DNA from: Darwinimomas sp045600945 | Lineage (GTDB): Bacteria; Bacillota; Clostridia; Lachnospirales; Lachnospiraceae | Direction of reading: 5' to 3' | NCBI GenBank assembly: GCA_045600945.1 | Contig: JAZRYX010000078.1 | Location: 95,859 to 159,858, forward strand | DNA length: 64,000 bases | Shown: positions 50,118 through 61,000 of the stretch, in pieces | Position numbering within the stretch: the first letter of the stretch is position 1 | Layout of the letters: each line of letters opens with the position of its first letter | Translations under genes and position numbers: made by a program | Notes under the pieces: model-generated | Database searches by the model: none | Seen by the model: the letters and a program-made list of their open reading frames with translations, nothing else | What the model was told of the DNA's origin: nothing

Positions 50118-52010
50118 ATGGCGGGACCCGGAAAAGGCGGAAGACGCGGTGCATCACCTAAGGAAGTTATTAACAGCCTGACATCGGGAAGTATGATCAG
50201 GGTTATTAAAATTGTGTTGGAACATTACTGGTTCCATCTGATTGTTGTATTTATCGGTATAGTTGTTGCAGCAATAGCTTCGGTTAAAGGCACTCTGTTT
50301 ACCCAGACACTTATCGATACCTATATTATGCCACTGATCGGTACAGAAAATCCCGACTATCAGCCGCTGCTTAGTGCTATTACAAAAGTTGCGGTTTTAT
50401 ATCTTATAGGTGCAGTGGCAGCTTTTCTTTACAACTTGATCATGGTAAGAGTCGGTCAGGGTTCCTTACGGATTATCAGGGGCCAGCTTTTCTCCAAAAT
50501 GGAAAAACTTCCGATAAGATATTTTGACACACATCCTTTTGGTGACGTTATGTCAATTTATACAAATGATACCGACACGTTAAGAGAATTCATCGGAAGG
50601 TCATTTCCCGAGATAGTAAACCTGCTTGCCACACTTATCAGTACATTGATAAGTATGTTTATACTATCAGTACCGCTTACAATAATTTCATTATTTCTTG
50701 TTTCATTTGTCATCTTAATTACAGTCAAAGTATCATCTTTATCAGGCAAGTATTTCGGAGCTCAACAGAAACAGCTTGGTGCAGTTAACGGATATATTGA
50801 GGAAATGATGAGCGGACAGAAAGTCATAAAGGTCTTTACTCATGAAGAACAAACCATCAAAGATATGGAAACTCATAATGAGGAACTCAGAAAAGTATCA
50901 AACAACGCTCACGGAATTGCTAACATTCTCATGCCTGCGACAGCTCAGCTCGGCAACCTTAACTATGTAATTGTGGCTGTTATCGGTGCTGTATTCGCAC
51001 TAAACGGAAAATTCGGCATGACAATCGGTACTTTAGTTTCTTTCATGACTCTCAACAAGAGTTTCAACCGACCTTTTGCGCAGATGTCAATGCAGCTTAA
51101 CTCCATAGTAATGGCAGCAGCAGGTGCAGAACGCGTATACGGACTAATGGATGAAGAACCCGAAGTGGATAATGGAATCGTATCTTTGAAAGCAGTAAAA
51201 GAAGATTCCGACGGTAAACTTTCAATATCAAATACTTTCACCGGGCAGTGGGGCTGGATACTGCCTGACAGAATAATAAAGCTTGAAGGCGATATAGTAT
51301 TTGATGATGTTGACTTCGGATATCGACCTGATCATCAGATTCTGTTTAACATTAATATGTATGCTCATAAAGGTCAGAAAATTGCGTTTGTCGGTTCTAC
51401 AGGTGCCGGTAAAACAACAATAACAAACCTTTTAAATCGCTTCTATGACATACAAGACGGAAAAATACGCTATGACGGCATAAATATTAATAATATTAAA
51501 AAAGCATCTTTGCGAAATTCTCTCGGAATAGTTCTTCAAGACACACATCTATTCACGGGTACCATTATGGATAATATTCGTTATGGATGGTTAGGTGCAA
51601 GTGATGAGGATTGTATAGCAGCTGCAAAGCTGGCAAATGCTCACAGCTTCATTTCACGTATGCCCGATGGCTATAATACATTTATAACAGGAGACGGTTC
51701 TAATTTATCACAGGGACAAAGACAACTTATCGCTATAGCCAGAGCTGCAGTATCAAATCCTCCTGTACTTATACTTGATGAGGCAACATCTTCAATTGAT
51801 ACCCGAACAGAGCAGCTTGTCCAAAAGGGTATGGACAGCTTGATGAAGGGAAGGACTACATTTGTAATTGCGCACAGGCTTTCAACAGTTCAAAACGCTG
51901 ATTGTATTATGGTACTTGAAAAAGGACATATCATAGAAAGAGGTTCTCACGAAGAACTCCTTGAGCAGAAAGGCAGATATTATCAGTTGTATACCGGAAA
52001 TGCTGTATAG
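50118..52010 (+). CDS. ABC exporter half-transporter, subunit 2 (catalytic)
   Basis: 630 residues, partner of the preceding gene. N-terminus is Gly/Arg/Lys-rich (AGPGKGGRRGASPKEVIN), then six-span TMD (about 45-345) and NBD (about 395-625) with GSTGAGKTTITN, signature LSQGQRQLIAIARAA and Walker B VLILDEATSS with catalytic Glu. The NBD is preceded by an insert of about 35 residues (FTGQWGWILPDRIIK) that is not in typical members. Start ATG at 50118 is one base after the subunit-1 stop. Substrate unknown. Confidence 0.9.
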   Translation: MAGPGKGGRRGASPKEVINSLTSGSMIRVIKIVLEHYWFHLIVVFIGIVVAAIASVKGTLFTQTLIDTYIMPLIGTENPDYQPLLSAITKVAVLYLIGAVAAFLYNLIMVRVGQGSLRIIRGQLFSKMEKLPIRYFDTHPFGDVMSIYTNDTDTLREFIGRSFPEIVNLLATLISTLISMFILSVPLTIISLFLVSFVILITVKVSSLSGKYFGAQQKQLGAVNGYIEEMMSGQKVIKVFTHEEQTIKDMETHNEELRKVSNNAHGIANILMPATAQLGNLNYVIVAVIGAVFALNGKFGMTIGTLVSFMTLNKSFNRPFAQMSMQLNSIVMAAAGAERVYGLMDEEPEVDNGIVSLKAVKEDSDGKLSISNTFTGQWGWILPDRIIKLEGDIVFDDVDFGYRPDHQILFNINMYAHKGQKIAFVGSTGAGKTTITNLLNRFYDIQDGKIRYDGININNIKKASLRNSLGIVLQDTHLFTGTIMDNIRYGWLGASDEDCIAAAKLANAHSFISRMPDGYNTFITGDGSNLSQGQRQLIAIARAAVSNPPVLILDEATSSIDTRTEQLVQKGMDSLMKGRTTFVIAHRLSTVQNADCIMVLEKGHIIERGSHEELLEQKGRYYQLYTGNAV

Positions 52011-52042
52011 AATTATTCTAAATGCCAAGATACACACCAGAG

Positions 52043-52071
52043 TTGCCTAAATAGTGGGTATATGTTATCAT
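52043..52071 (+). promoter_or_regulatory. pyrH operon promoter candidate
   Basis: TTGCCT (52043-52048), 17-base spacer, TATCAT (52066-52071), about 28 bases before the pyrH start; would separate the pyrH-polC operon from the ABC genes. Confidence 0.45.
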
Positions 52072-52098
52072 AAAGCTACAATATGTAGAGGTATAACT

Positions 52099-52800
52099 AT
52101 GAAAAAGAGAAGAGTAATGCTCAAATTGAGCGGTGAAGCGCTGTCTCTGCCAAATGGCGGTGGCTATAATGAAGAAGAGATAAGAAATGTTGCACGTCAG
52201 GTAAAACAATCTGTTGATAAAGGGATTGAAGTCGGAATAGTAATCGGCGGTGGAAACTACTGGAGAGGTCGTTCTTCAAAAGATATAGACAGAACGAAGG
52301 CAGATCAGATCGGTATGCTTGCAACCGTTATGAATTGTATATTTGTTTCCGAGATTTTCCGTGCCGAGGGAATGGACACAGCAATCTTTTCACCTTTTAT
52401 ATGCGGAACTATGACTGAACTTTTTTCTAAAGATAAGTGTAATTCTCTTTTTAAGGAAGGTTATGTTTTGTTCTTCGCTGGCGGAACCGGTCACCCTTAT
52501 TTCTCAACTGACACAGGTATAGTTTTACGTGCTATTGAGCTTGATGCAGATATGGTTCTGCTCGCCAAGTCAATTGATGGAGTATATGATTCGGATCCGG
52601 ACACCAATCCGGATGCAAAAAGGTATGACTCAGTAACAATTAAGGAAGTAATTGATAAACAATTGAAAGTAATCGATCTTACAGCATCTGCATTATGTAT
52701 GGATTATAAAATGCCCCTTGCCGTATTCGATTTAAAAGAAGAAGGTTCCATAGCTGCTGCTATGAACGGTGATATTCACGGAACTACCGTGACAGTTTAG
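52099..52800 (+). CDS. pyrH: Uridylate kinase
   Basis: UMP to UDP, 233 residues, of the amino-acid-kinase fold. VMLKLSGEALSLPNGGG at the start, VIGGGNYWRGRSS, ADQIGMLATVMN, and FFAGGTGHPYFSTDT all fit PyrH. Start ATG at 52099 after GAGG. pyrH-frr-uppS-cdsA-dxr-rseP-ispG-polC runs without interruption. Confidence 0.96.
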   Translation: MKKRRVMLKLSGEALSLPNGGGYNEEEIRNVARQVKQSVDKGIEVGIVIGGGNYWRGRSSKDIDRTKADQIGMLATVMNCIFVSEIFRAEGMDTAIFSPFICGTMTELFSKDKCNSLFKEGYVLFFAGGTGHPYFSTDTGIVLRAIELDADMVLLAKSIDGVYDSDPDTNPDAKRYDSVTIKEVIDKQLKVIDLTASALCMDYKMPLAVFDLKEEGSIAAAMNGDIHGTTVTV

Positions 52801-52810
52801 GAGGATAACT

Positions 52811-53365
52811 ATGAAAGAAGTAATTAAGCAGTTTGAAGAGAAAATGTCTAAATCCATTGATGTTCTTCAGGAGGATTTTGCTTCAATTCGTGCAGGACGT
52901 GCCAATCCACACCTTCTGGATAAAATCAAAGTTGATTATTACGGTACACCCACTCCGATTCAGCAAGTAGGAAACATTTCTGTACCTGAAGCTCGTATAA
53001 TTCTTATTACTCCGTGGGAAAAGTCTTTGCTCAAGGAACTTGAACGTTCTATTAATCAAGCCGACATAGGAATCAATCCTACTAATGACGGAACAGCAAT
53101 TCGTCTCGTCTTCCCTGAGCTTACAGAGGAAAGACGTAAAGAACTTGCAAAAGACATAAAGAAAAAGGGTGAAGAGACAAAGGTTGCCATCCGTAATATT
53201 CGTCGTGATGCTGTAGATAAAATTAAGAAAATGGAAAAAGCATCGGAAATCACGGAAGACGATCTTAAAGACGGCGAAGAAGAGATACAGAAAACAACTG
53301 ATGATGCAATAAAGAAAGTTGATTCAGTAGTGGATAATAAAACGAAAGAGATTATGACTGTATGA
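52811..53365 (+). CDS. frr: Ribosome recycling factor
   Basis: 184 residues mimicking tRNA shape. Contains SIDVLQEDFASIRAGRANPHLLDKI, then YYGTPTPIQQVGNISVPEAR and LTEERRKELAKDIKKKGEE, all canonical. It splits post-termination ribosomes with EF-G. GGAGG upstream; overlaps uppS (ATGA). Confidence 0.97.
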   Translation: MKEVIKQFEEKMSKSIDVLQEDFASIRAGRANPHLLDKIKVDYYGTPTPIQQVGNISVPEARIILITPWEKSLLKELERSINQADIGINPTNDGTAIRLVFPELTEERRKELAKDIKKKGEETKVAIRNIRRDAVDKIKKMEKASEITEDDLKDGEEEIQKTTDDAIKKVDSVVDNKTKEIMTV

Positions 53366-54072
53366 CGTCAGATATATTAGAAGGTGTCATCATTCCGGAT
53401 CATATCGCAATTATTCTTGACGGAAACGGAAGATGGGCCGCAAAACATAATGTTCCCAGAGCACAGGGCCATAAGGCCGGTTGCGAGACTCTTGAAGGAA
53501 TTGTAGAAGATTGTGCACGGTTAGGAGTCAAATACCTGACCGTGTATGCTTTTTCAACGGAAAACTGGAAGAGAAGTACCGAAGAAGTAGGTGCACTTAT
53601 GCAGCTGTTTCGTTTTTATATGGTTAAACTTGTTGATATTGCCATGAAAAACGATGTTAAAGTTAAAATGATCGGCGACCTGAACCGTTTTGATGAAGAC
53701 ATAAGAAAAGGTGTACTTAATGTTGTTGAAAAAACCAAAAACAATGAGGGTATGACCTTTACTTTTGCGGTCAACTATGGCGGACGTGATGAAATACGTC
53801 GTTGCATTAGCAAAATGTATACAGAAGGCTTAGATATGTCATCTTTGACTGAAAATGATATCTCAGATCACCTTGATACTGCTGGTTTCCCTGACCCCGA
53901 CTTGCTTATCCGAACCAGCGGAGAACTAAGAGTATCCAATTTTCTCTTATGGCAAATTGCTTATTCGGAAATATATATCACGGATACATTATGGCCTGAT
54001 TTTAATCGGGAAGAACTTGAGAAAGCCATATTATCCTACAATCAAAGAAGCAGGCGTTTTGGAGGCAGATAG
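53362..54072 (+). CDS. uppS: Undecaprenyl diphosphate synthase
   Basis: Cis-prenyltransferase making the C55 lipid carrier for cell-wall synthesis. IAIILDGNGRWAAKHN at the start (catalytic Asp), YAFSTENWKR, NYGGRDEI, and DPDLLIRTSGELRVSNFLLW are the five conserved regions. 236 residues. Translation is coupled to frr by ATGA. Confidence 0.96.
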   Translation: MTSDILEGVIIPDHIAIILDGNGRWAAKHNVPRAQGHKAGCETLEGIVEDCARLGVKYLTVYAFSTENWKRSTEEVGALMQLFRFYMVKLVDIAMKNDVKVKMIGDLNRFDEDIRKGVLNVVEKTKNNEGMTFTFAVNYGGRDEIRRCISKMYTEGLDMSSLTENDISDHLDTAGFPDPDLLIRTSGELRVSNFLLWQIAYSEIYITDTLWPDFNREELEKAILSYNQRSRRFGGR

Positions 54073-54074
54073 TA

Positions 54075-54845
54075 ATGTTGAAACAACGTGTCATCAGCGG
54101 AATCATAATTGCTGTAATCGGTATCACGGGATTGATTTGCGGAGGATATCCTTTATGGTGCTTAAATGCTATCATAATATGTATTTGTATTTTTGAACTA
54201 TTTAAGGCTGCCGGCATTCAAAATAATAAAGCCACCTGGATCATCTATCCGATTGCGATGATTATTCTTTTATTCTGCAAAAAGATAATCAATATTATTG
54301 TTTTACTTTCTGCATTAACTATTATTTTTATGTCGATATATGTTTTTGTATATCCCCGAATAAAGTTTTCTCCATATTTTTTGATTCCGTTAAGCATATT
54401 CTATATCGGCATACTCGGATCCGATATATTCCTTTTACGTTCTGCCGATGACGGATTATACTGGGCAGTTATTTACGCTATAGCTTGTTTCGGTACGGAT
54501 ATTTTTGCATATTTTATTGGTTCAAAATTCGGAAAGCATCATCCGTTCCCGCTGTTAAGTCCAAAAAAATCAGTTGAAGGATGCATCGGAGGAGTGATTT
54601 GTTCAACACTGATCGGTATTATTGTCACAATAATAATGCATAGACCAATTGCAATGGCATTATGGATTCTTCCTTTGGCATCTGTATTTTCCGAGATTGG
54701 TGATCTTGCTGCTTCAGGAATAAAAAGACAATTCGGAATAAAGGATTACGGTAATCTAATACCCGGACATGGCGGCATGCTGGATCGTTTTGACTCAACA
54801 TTATTTACCGGAGGTATTATTCTTATATGCACAGTATTGCTATAA
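54075..54845 (+). CDS. cdsA: Phosphatidate cytidylyltransferase
   Basis: Makes CDP-diacylglycerol, the precursor for PgsA. 256 residues with about seven spans; the C-terminal signature reads LIPGHGGMLDRFDS, matching the family G-H-G-G-x-x-D-R-x-D motif. It follows uppS by two bases with GGAGG upstream and overlaps dxr by 19 bases. Confidence 0.95.
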   Translation: MLKQRVISGIIIAVIGITGLICGGYPLWCLNAIIICICIFELFKAAGIQNNKATWIIYPIAMIILLFCKKIINIIVLLSALTIIFMSIYVFVYPRIKFSPYFLIPLSIFYIGILGSDIFLLRSADDGLYWAVIYAIACFGTDIFAYFIGSKFGKHHPFPLLSPKKSVEGCIGGVICSTLIGIIVTIIMHRPIAMALWILPLASVFSEIGDLAASGIKRQFGIKDYGNLIPGHGGMLDRFDSTLFTGGIILICTVLL

Positions 54846-55951
54846 TCGGATCTACCGGTTCAATCGGAACACAAACGCTTGATGTTGTCAGAAACAATGA
54901 CGATTTGAACGTATGTGCTCTTGCTTGTCATAATAATATTCTATTGCTCGAAAAACAAATACGAGAGTTCCATCCTGATATTGCAGCAGTTTATAATGAA
55001 AAAGCTGCTGCTGATTTATCTGTAAGAATTAAAGACACTTCATGTAAAATTGTTTCAGGCATGCAAGGCCTGATAGAGGTAGCCACATATTCAAAAACAG
55101 ATATAGTTGTGACTGCAATTGTCGGAATGATAGGGATTATGCCTACAATTGCTGCTATTAAATCCGGAAAGGATATCGCACTTGCAAATAAAGAAACTCT
55201 TGTATGTGCCGGTCATATAATCATGCCGCTTGCCAAAAAGCATAATGTCAGAATACTTCCTGTTGACTCGGAACATTCAGCCATCTTTCAATGTATACAG
55301 GGAAATGCTGACAATAAGATCGACAAAATACTTTTAACAGCATCCGGAGGACCTTTCCGGGAATATAGCAAAGATCAACTCAATAAAGTAACTGTATCCG
55401 ATGCGCTGAATCATCCCACCTGGAACATGGGAAAGAAAATTACCGTTGATTGCGCCACTTTAGCCAATAAAGGATTAGAGGTAATGGAAGCCAAATGGCT
55501 TTTCGGAGTAAATGCTGACAATATTCAGGTCGTTGTTCATCCGCAGAGTATTGTACATTCTATGGTCAGATATGAAGATGGTTCAGTCATAGCGCAAATG
55601 TCTTCTCCGGATATGCGTCTTCCTATTATCTATGCTTTGTATTATCCTGAAAGAAGATTTTTGAACACTAAATTGCTTGATTTTTGGGATATTCAGGATC
55701 TTCATTTTGAAAAGCCTGATACCGATAAATTCCCGGCATTAAAACTGGCATATAAAGCTCTTAAGACAGGCGGCAGCATGCCGACGGTATTTAATGCATC
55801 TAACGAATATGCAGTTTCGGAATTTCTCAAAGGTAAGATGTCTTTCAATGAAATCCCTGAATTTATTCAGAAGTCAATGGAAGATCATACTGTAATAGAC
55901 AATCCGAACGAAGAGTGTATTTTATCAATTAAAGAGGATATATTCCGTTGA
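54827..55951 (+). CDS. dxr: 1-deoxy-D-xylulose 5-phosphate reductoisomerase
   Basis: Second step of the MEP isoprenoid pathway, feeding UppS. 374 residues; NADPH-binding IIGSTGSIGTQTLDVVR at the N-terminus, ALANKETLVCAG, LPVDSEHSAIFQC and NHPTWNMGKKITVDCATLANKG are canonical. GGAGG lies inside cdsA at the right distance. Confidence 0.97.
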   Translation: MHSIAIIGSTGSIGTQTLDVVRNNDDLNVCALACHNNILLLEKQIREFHPDIAAVYNEKAAADLSVRIKDTSCKIVSGMQGLIEVATYSKTDIVVTAIVGMIGIMPTIAAIKSGKDIALANKETLVCAGHIIMPLAKKHNVRILPVDSEHSAIFQCIQGNADNKIDKILLTASGGPFREYSKDQLNKVTVSDALNHPTWNMGKKITVDCATLANKGLEVMEAKWLFGVNADNIQVVVHPQSIVHSMVRYEDGSVIAQMSSPDMRLPIIYALYYPERRFLNTKLLDFWDIQDLHFEKPDTDKFPALKLAYKALKTGGSMPTVFNASNEYAVSEFLKGKMSFNEIPEFIQKSMEDHTVIDNPNEECILSIKEDIFR

Positions 55952-57000
55952 TATCGATTATTAAAATATTAGCAGCACTTGTTATTTTCGGACTGATAAT
56001 TCTTATCCACGAATTCGGTCATTTTATTGTTGCAAAAGCATGCGGTGTAAAAGTCATAGAATTCTCTCTGGGTATGGGGCCGAGGCTTTTCACTATTCAC
56101 GGAAATAATACAAATTATTCACTTAAGCTTTTACCTATAGGCGGTTCTTGTCAAATGAAAGGTGAAACGGATACAGATTCAAACTCCGATGCTGATTCAT
56201 TTAGTTCTAAGAAACCCTGGCAGCGTTTTTTGATAATATTGGCCGGACCTGTATTTAATTTTCTGCTTTCTTTTATCGTTGCTCTTATTTTATGTTCTGT
56301 TTTGGGTACGGATCTACCGATAGTTGATTCCGTTATAGAAGGTAAACCGGCTGCTGAAGCAGGAATATTGCCCGGTGATAAAATCGAGAAAATTAATTCA
56401 AGGAATATAAAATTATACAGAGAAATTACAGTATACAATCTTTTGCAGGAAGGAAAACCACAGGAGATTACGGTAAGAAGGTCCGATGGTTTGCATAAAC
56501 TCAAAGTAACGCCTATCTATGACGAGACATATGATAAATTCATCGTAGGCATAACAAACTCAGGTAAGGCCACCTTTCCAACCGACATTTTTGAAAATAT
56601 ACGTTATTCATATTATGAACTAAGATATAATATATTACTTGCTCTTGATTCTTTAGTTTATCTTATACACGGACATTTCACACCTGATAATGTAATGGGA
56701 CCGGTCGGCATAATAAGCAATATTTCCGACACTGTAGAACAGACTATACCTTATGGCTTAAAAATCCTCTTACTTACAATTGCCGATTATATCTTATTGT
56801 TCAGTACCAATGTCGGTGTTCTAAATCTGATTCCGTTCCCGGCTCTGGACGGAGGACGATTATTAATGATAATTATTGAAATGATTACGGGAAAACCATT
56901 TAACAGAAAGGTTGAAAACTATATCAATTTTATCGGTTTTGCTGTTTTAATGTTTTTGATTCTCGTTATTTCTTTTAATGATATAGGAAGATTGTTATGA
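55948..57000 (+). CDS. rseP: Site-2 intramembrane metalloprotease RseP/RasP
   Basis: 350-residue membrane zinc protease; cleaves anti-sigma factors and signal-peptide remnants. ILIHEFGHF (zinc site HExxH), one PDZ domain (about 115-190) and the second zinc ligand in FPALDGGRLL. Start is TTG overlapping the dxr stop with AAGAGGA upstream. Four spans. Overlaps ispG by four bases. Confidence 0.94.
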   Translation: MISIIKILAALVIFGLIILIHEFGHFIVAKACGVKVIEFSLGMGPRLFTIHGNNTNYSLKLLPIGGSCQMKGETDTDSNSDADSFSSKKPWQRFLIILAGPVFNFLLSFIVALILCSVLGTDLPIVDSVIEGKPAAEAGILPGDKIEKINSRNIKLYREITVYNLLQEGKPQEITVRRSDGLHKLKVTPIYDETYDKFIVGITNSGKATFPTDIFENIRYSYYELRYNILLALDSLVYLIHGHFTPDNVMGPVGIISNISDTVEQTIPYGLKILLLTIADYILLFSTNVGVLNLIPFPALDGGRLLMIIIEMITGKPFNRKVENYINFIGFAVLMFLILVISFNDIGRLL

Positions 57001-58046
57001 GAAAATTATCAAAAGTAATTCATATAGGTAACGTTTCCATCGGCGGATTTTGTCCTGTCGCTATACAGTCCATGTGTAACACACGTACCGATGATGTAAA
57101 GTCTACTGTAAATCAAATCATAAAATTGACGGATGCCGGCTGTGATATTATCAGAGTCGCGGTTCCTGATATGAATGCAGCAAAAGCCATATCAGATATC
57201 AAAAAAGAAATTACCATACCATTAGTAGCAGATATTCATTTTGATTATAAACTTGCAATAGCATCTATTAAGAATGGAGCGGATAAAATTCGTATAAATC
57301 CGGGTAATATAGGTGGAGAAGATAATGTAAAAGAAATAGTGGCCGCTGCAAAAGATTCAGGCATCCCCATTCGTGTAGGTGTTAATTCGGGAAGTCTGGA
57401 AAAGCAATTCATAGAGAAGTACGGACATGTTACTTCGAATGGTATCGTCGAATCTGCTCTTCAAAAAGTTCGAATGATAGAAGATTGCGGATATGATAAT
57501 ATCTGCATATCTATTAAATCATCTAATGTCCCTATGTGTATTGATGCATATAAGCAGATAAGTCAGGAAACAGACTATCCGCTACATATCGGAATAACCG
57601 AAGCAGGAACGATATATTCAGGCACTGTTAAATCATCAGTCGGACTCGGCATACTCCTCTATGAGGGTATCGGTGATACGATCAGGGTTTCTTTGACAGG
57701 TGACCCTCTGCAGGAAGTTATATGTGCAAAATACATCTTAAAATCACTCGGCCTCCGAAAAGACGGGATAGAAGTCGTATCATGTCCAACCTGCGGAAGA
57801 ACACAAATCGATCTTATAAGTTTGGCAGATAAAGTAACGGAACTTGTCAATCATTATGATTTAAATATTAAAGTCGCAGTCATGGGATGTGCTGTAAATG
57901 GTCCCGGCGAGGCGAAAGAAGCTGATTTAGGAATAGCAGGAGGAAACGGCGAAGGTCTGCTTTTTAAAAAAGGTGAGATTATAAGAAAACTACCGGAAGA
58001 TCAATTACTTGAAGCTTTAAAAATCGAGCTCGACAAAATGGTATAA
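56997..58046 (+). CDS. ispG: 4-hydroxy-3-methylbut-2-en-1-yl diphosphate synthase (IspG)
   Basis: Penultimate MEP step, an iron-sulphur enzyme. 349 residues; VAIQSMCNTRTDD start, NPGNIGGED, and cluster cysteines in SCPTCGRTQ (about 259) and VMGCAVNGPGEA. Overlaps rseP (ATGA) and is followed directly by polC (TAAATG). Confidence 0.96.
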   Translation: MRKLSKVIHIGNVSIGGFCPVAIQSMCNTRTDDVKSTVNQIIKLTDAGCDIIRVAVPDMNAAKAISDIKKEITIPLVADIHFDYKLAIASIKNGADKIRINPGNIGGEDNVKEIVAAAKDSGIPIRVGVNSGSLEKQFIEKYGHVTSNGIVESALQKVRMIEDCGYDNICISIKSSNVPMCIDAYKQISQETDYPLHIGITEAGTIYSGTVKSSVGLGILLYEGIGDTIRVSLTGDPLQEVICAKYILKSLGLRKDGIEVVSCPTCGRTQIDLISLADKVTELVNHYDLNIKVAVMGCAVNGPGEAKEADLGIAGGNGEGLLFKKGEIIRKLPEDQLLEALKIELDKMV

Positions 58047-61000
58047 ATGAAAACTTTTTCAGATGTATTTCCTTCTTTCAGATATGAAGGAAAACTAAAA
58101 AATTTATTTGAGATATGCGAAGTGGAACACTTGGTTGCTCCGCCTGATATGAGTGTGCTTAAAATATATATAAATATCCCGAGACTTATAGACAGAGATA
58201 CCATTCACTCTATGGAGTCTGTCATTAAAAACGAGATTTTTCCGGGTAAGGATCTTAAAATCAGCATCATTGAGAGATTCACTTTATCCGAGCAATACAA
58301 TCCTGAGAATCTGTTCAGCATCTATAAAGACAGTATATTTTCCGAACTGAAAGATCGTAATCTTCTTGAATACAGACTTTTATATCATTCAAAGCTTGAT
58401 TTTAATAATGAAGGATTTTCTTTTAATGTAGAGAAAAATGATATTAATAAGCATCTGGCCGATGATTTAGTCAAGTTTTTAAGATATGTTTTTAATGAAA
58501 GATGTGGACTTAAATGCAGTATTTCCTGCAATTATACAGATCCTCAAATTAAGGACGAAGGATACGAAGAAGAGTTTGCCATACCGAAAGGATATACTGT
58601 CAAAAAAGAGGATTTTATTAAACCAGATGATATCAAGCCAAATGATTCATTTGCTCCGGTTGAAAATGATTTAAAATCGAACAAAGCCGCTATAAAATCT
58701 GACAAGACATTACGACACAAAAAATCATCATACATTAAGAAAGCCTCAGATCCGGACTTGATATTTGGTCGTGATTTTGATGACAATATTACGGAAATTA
58801 AAGATATATACACTGATCTTACTGAAGTAACCGTCAAAGGAGTAATCTATGATCTGAACACGATTCCCGTCAAATCAAAGAATCTTGAATTGTTTATATT
58901 CACTTTGACCGATTATGTCGATTCGATTACAGTAAAAATATTTGCAAGGGAAGAAGAGAAAGAAATTTTACGTGATCTCCTGCATATCGGCGATACTATA
59001 AAGCTCCATGGTACGACTATGATTGATCGTAATGACAAAGAGCTTTCAATCGGTTCTGTAAGAGGAATTAAAAAATGTGAGAAGCTTACGTCAAATGTCA
59101 GAAAAGACACATCTGATATAAAAAGAGTGGAACTTCATTGTCATACGAAAATGAGTGAGAATGATGGCGTAACATCTGCCGAAGACATTATTAAGTGCGT
59201 CTCTAAATGGGGAATGGATGCCATAGCAATCACAGACCATGGAAATGTTCAGGCCTTTCCCGAGGCACTTCATACTGTCCAGAAAATGGACAATCCGCCC
59301 AAAATAATATACGGAGTTGAAGGATATCTGGTAGATGATATGACCGATATTATCATTAATCCCAGGGATTTTACAACAGAAAGTGATTTTGTTGTATTTG
59401 ATATCGAATCAACCGGGCTTTCGGTTAATGATGATAAGATTATTGAAATAGGTGCTGTTAAAATATGTAACGGCAAAATCATCGACAGATTCTCTACATT
59501 TGTTAATCCCGGAATACCTATTCCATACAGGATAGAACAACTTACCGGTATCAATGATTCGATGGTATCCGATGCCCCTGCTATCGAAAATATATTGTCC
59601 TCTTTTATTGAGTTCTGCAACGGATGTGCCGTTGTCGCTCATAATGCATCATTTGACACTGGAATGATATTAAGAGACTGTAAAAACATCGGCATCGAAT
59701 GGAATCCGACAATTATAGATACGGTTACTTTGTCTCATTTGCTTCTTCCTCATCTGGCAAAATATAAGCTTGATTATCTTGCCAAAGCACTTGATATTTC
59801 ACTTGACAATCATCATCGCGCAGTTGATGATGCCGAATGTACTGCCTGTATATTCCTTAAACTGTGTAAAATGCTGAATGATAAAGATATATACAGACTT
59901 GATGATATTCAGCATTTCTCCGAAGCAAATCCGGATTTCATTAAAAAACAGCGTACTTATCATGTAATAATACTCATTAAAAATGAGACGGGGCGGGTAA
60001 ACCTTTATCGACTTATTTCCTATGCCCATATAGATTACTTCAGTAAACGCCCCAGAATACCTAAATCTTTACTTCGTAAATACAGGGAGGGTCTGATAGT
60101 TGGATCTGCCTGTGAAGCAGGAGAGCTTTACACAGCCATTCTGAGAGGATATTCCGAGCAGACTTTGAAGAGAATTGTCGACTTTTATGATTATCTTGAG
60201 ATACAGCCATTGGGTAATAATATGTTTATGCTGGAAGATAATACATACCCGGTTAATTCAAAAGAACAACTCATTCAAAACAACAAATTAATTATCAGTC
60301 TCGGAGAAAAATACAATAAGCCGGTAGTTGCAACATGTGACGTTCATTTTCTTAATCCGGAAGATGAAATATACAGACGATTCATAATGTATGCAATGGG
60401 TTATGATGATGCTGACAGACAGCCGCCTTTATATTTAAGAACAACAGAGGAAATGCTTAAGGAATTTGATTATCTCGGATATGATAAAGCATTTGAAGTA
60501 GTTGTTACCAATTCAAGATTAATTGCAGATTCGATAGATAGACTTTCACCTGTAAGACCCGATAAGTGCCCTCCGGTTATTCCTGATTCCGAAAAGATTC
60601 TTAAAGAATCATGCTATGCAAAAGCACATCAGCAATACGGTGAAACATTACCTGAAATAGTTGAGAAAAGACTAAACAAAGAACTTGACTCCATCATCAA
60701 TAACGGATTTTCCGTTATGTATATTATTGCAAAAAAACTTGTCGAAAAGAGCAATTCCGACGGATATCTGGTAGGCTCAAGAGGTTCCGTAGGTTCATCT
60801 TTTGCTGCATATACTTCAGGTATTACGGAGGTCAATCCACTTCCTCCGCATTACTATTGTACCAAGTGTAAGTATTCGGAATTTGATACCCCTGAGGTAA
60901 AGGCGTTTGCAGGAAAAGCCGGTTGTGATATGCCTGATAAGATTTGTCCTGTATGCGGAACGCTTTTAATAAAGGATGGTTTTGATATACCCTTTGAAAC

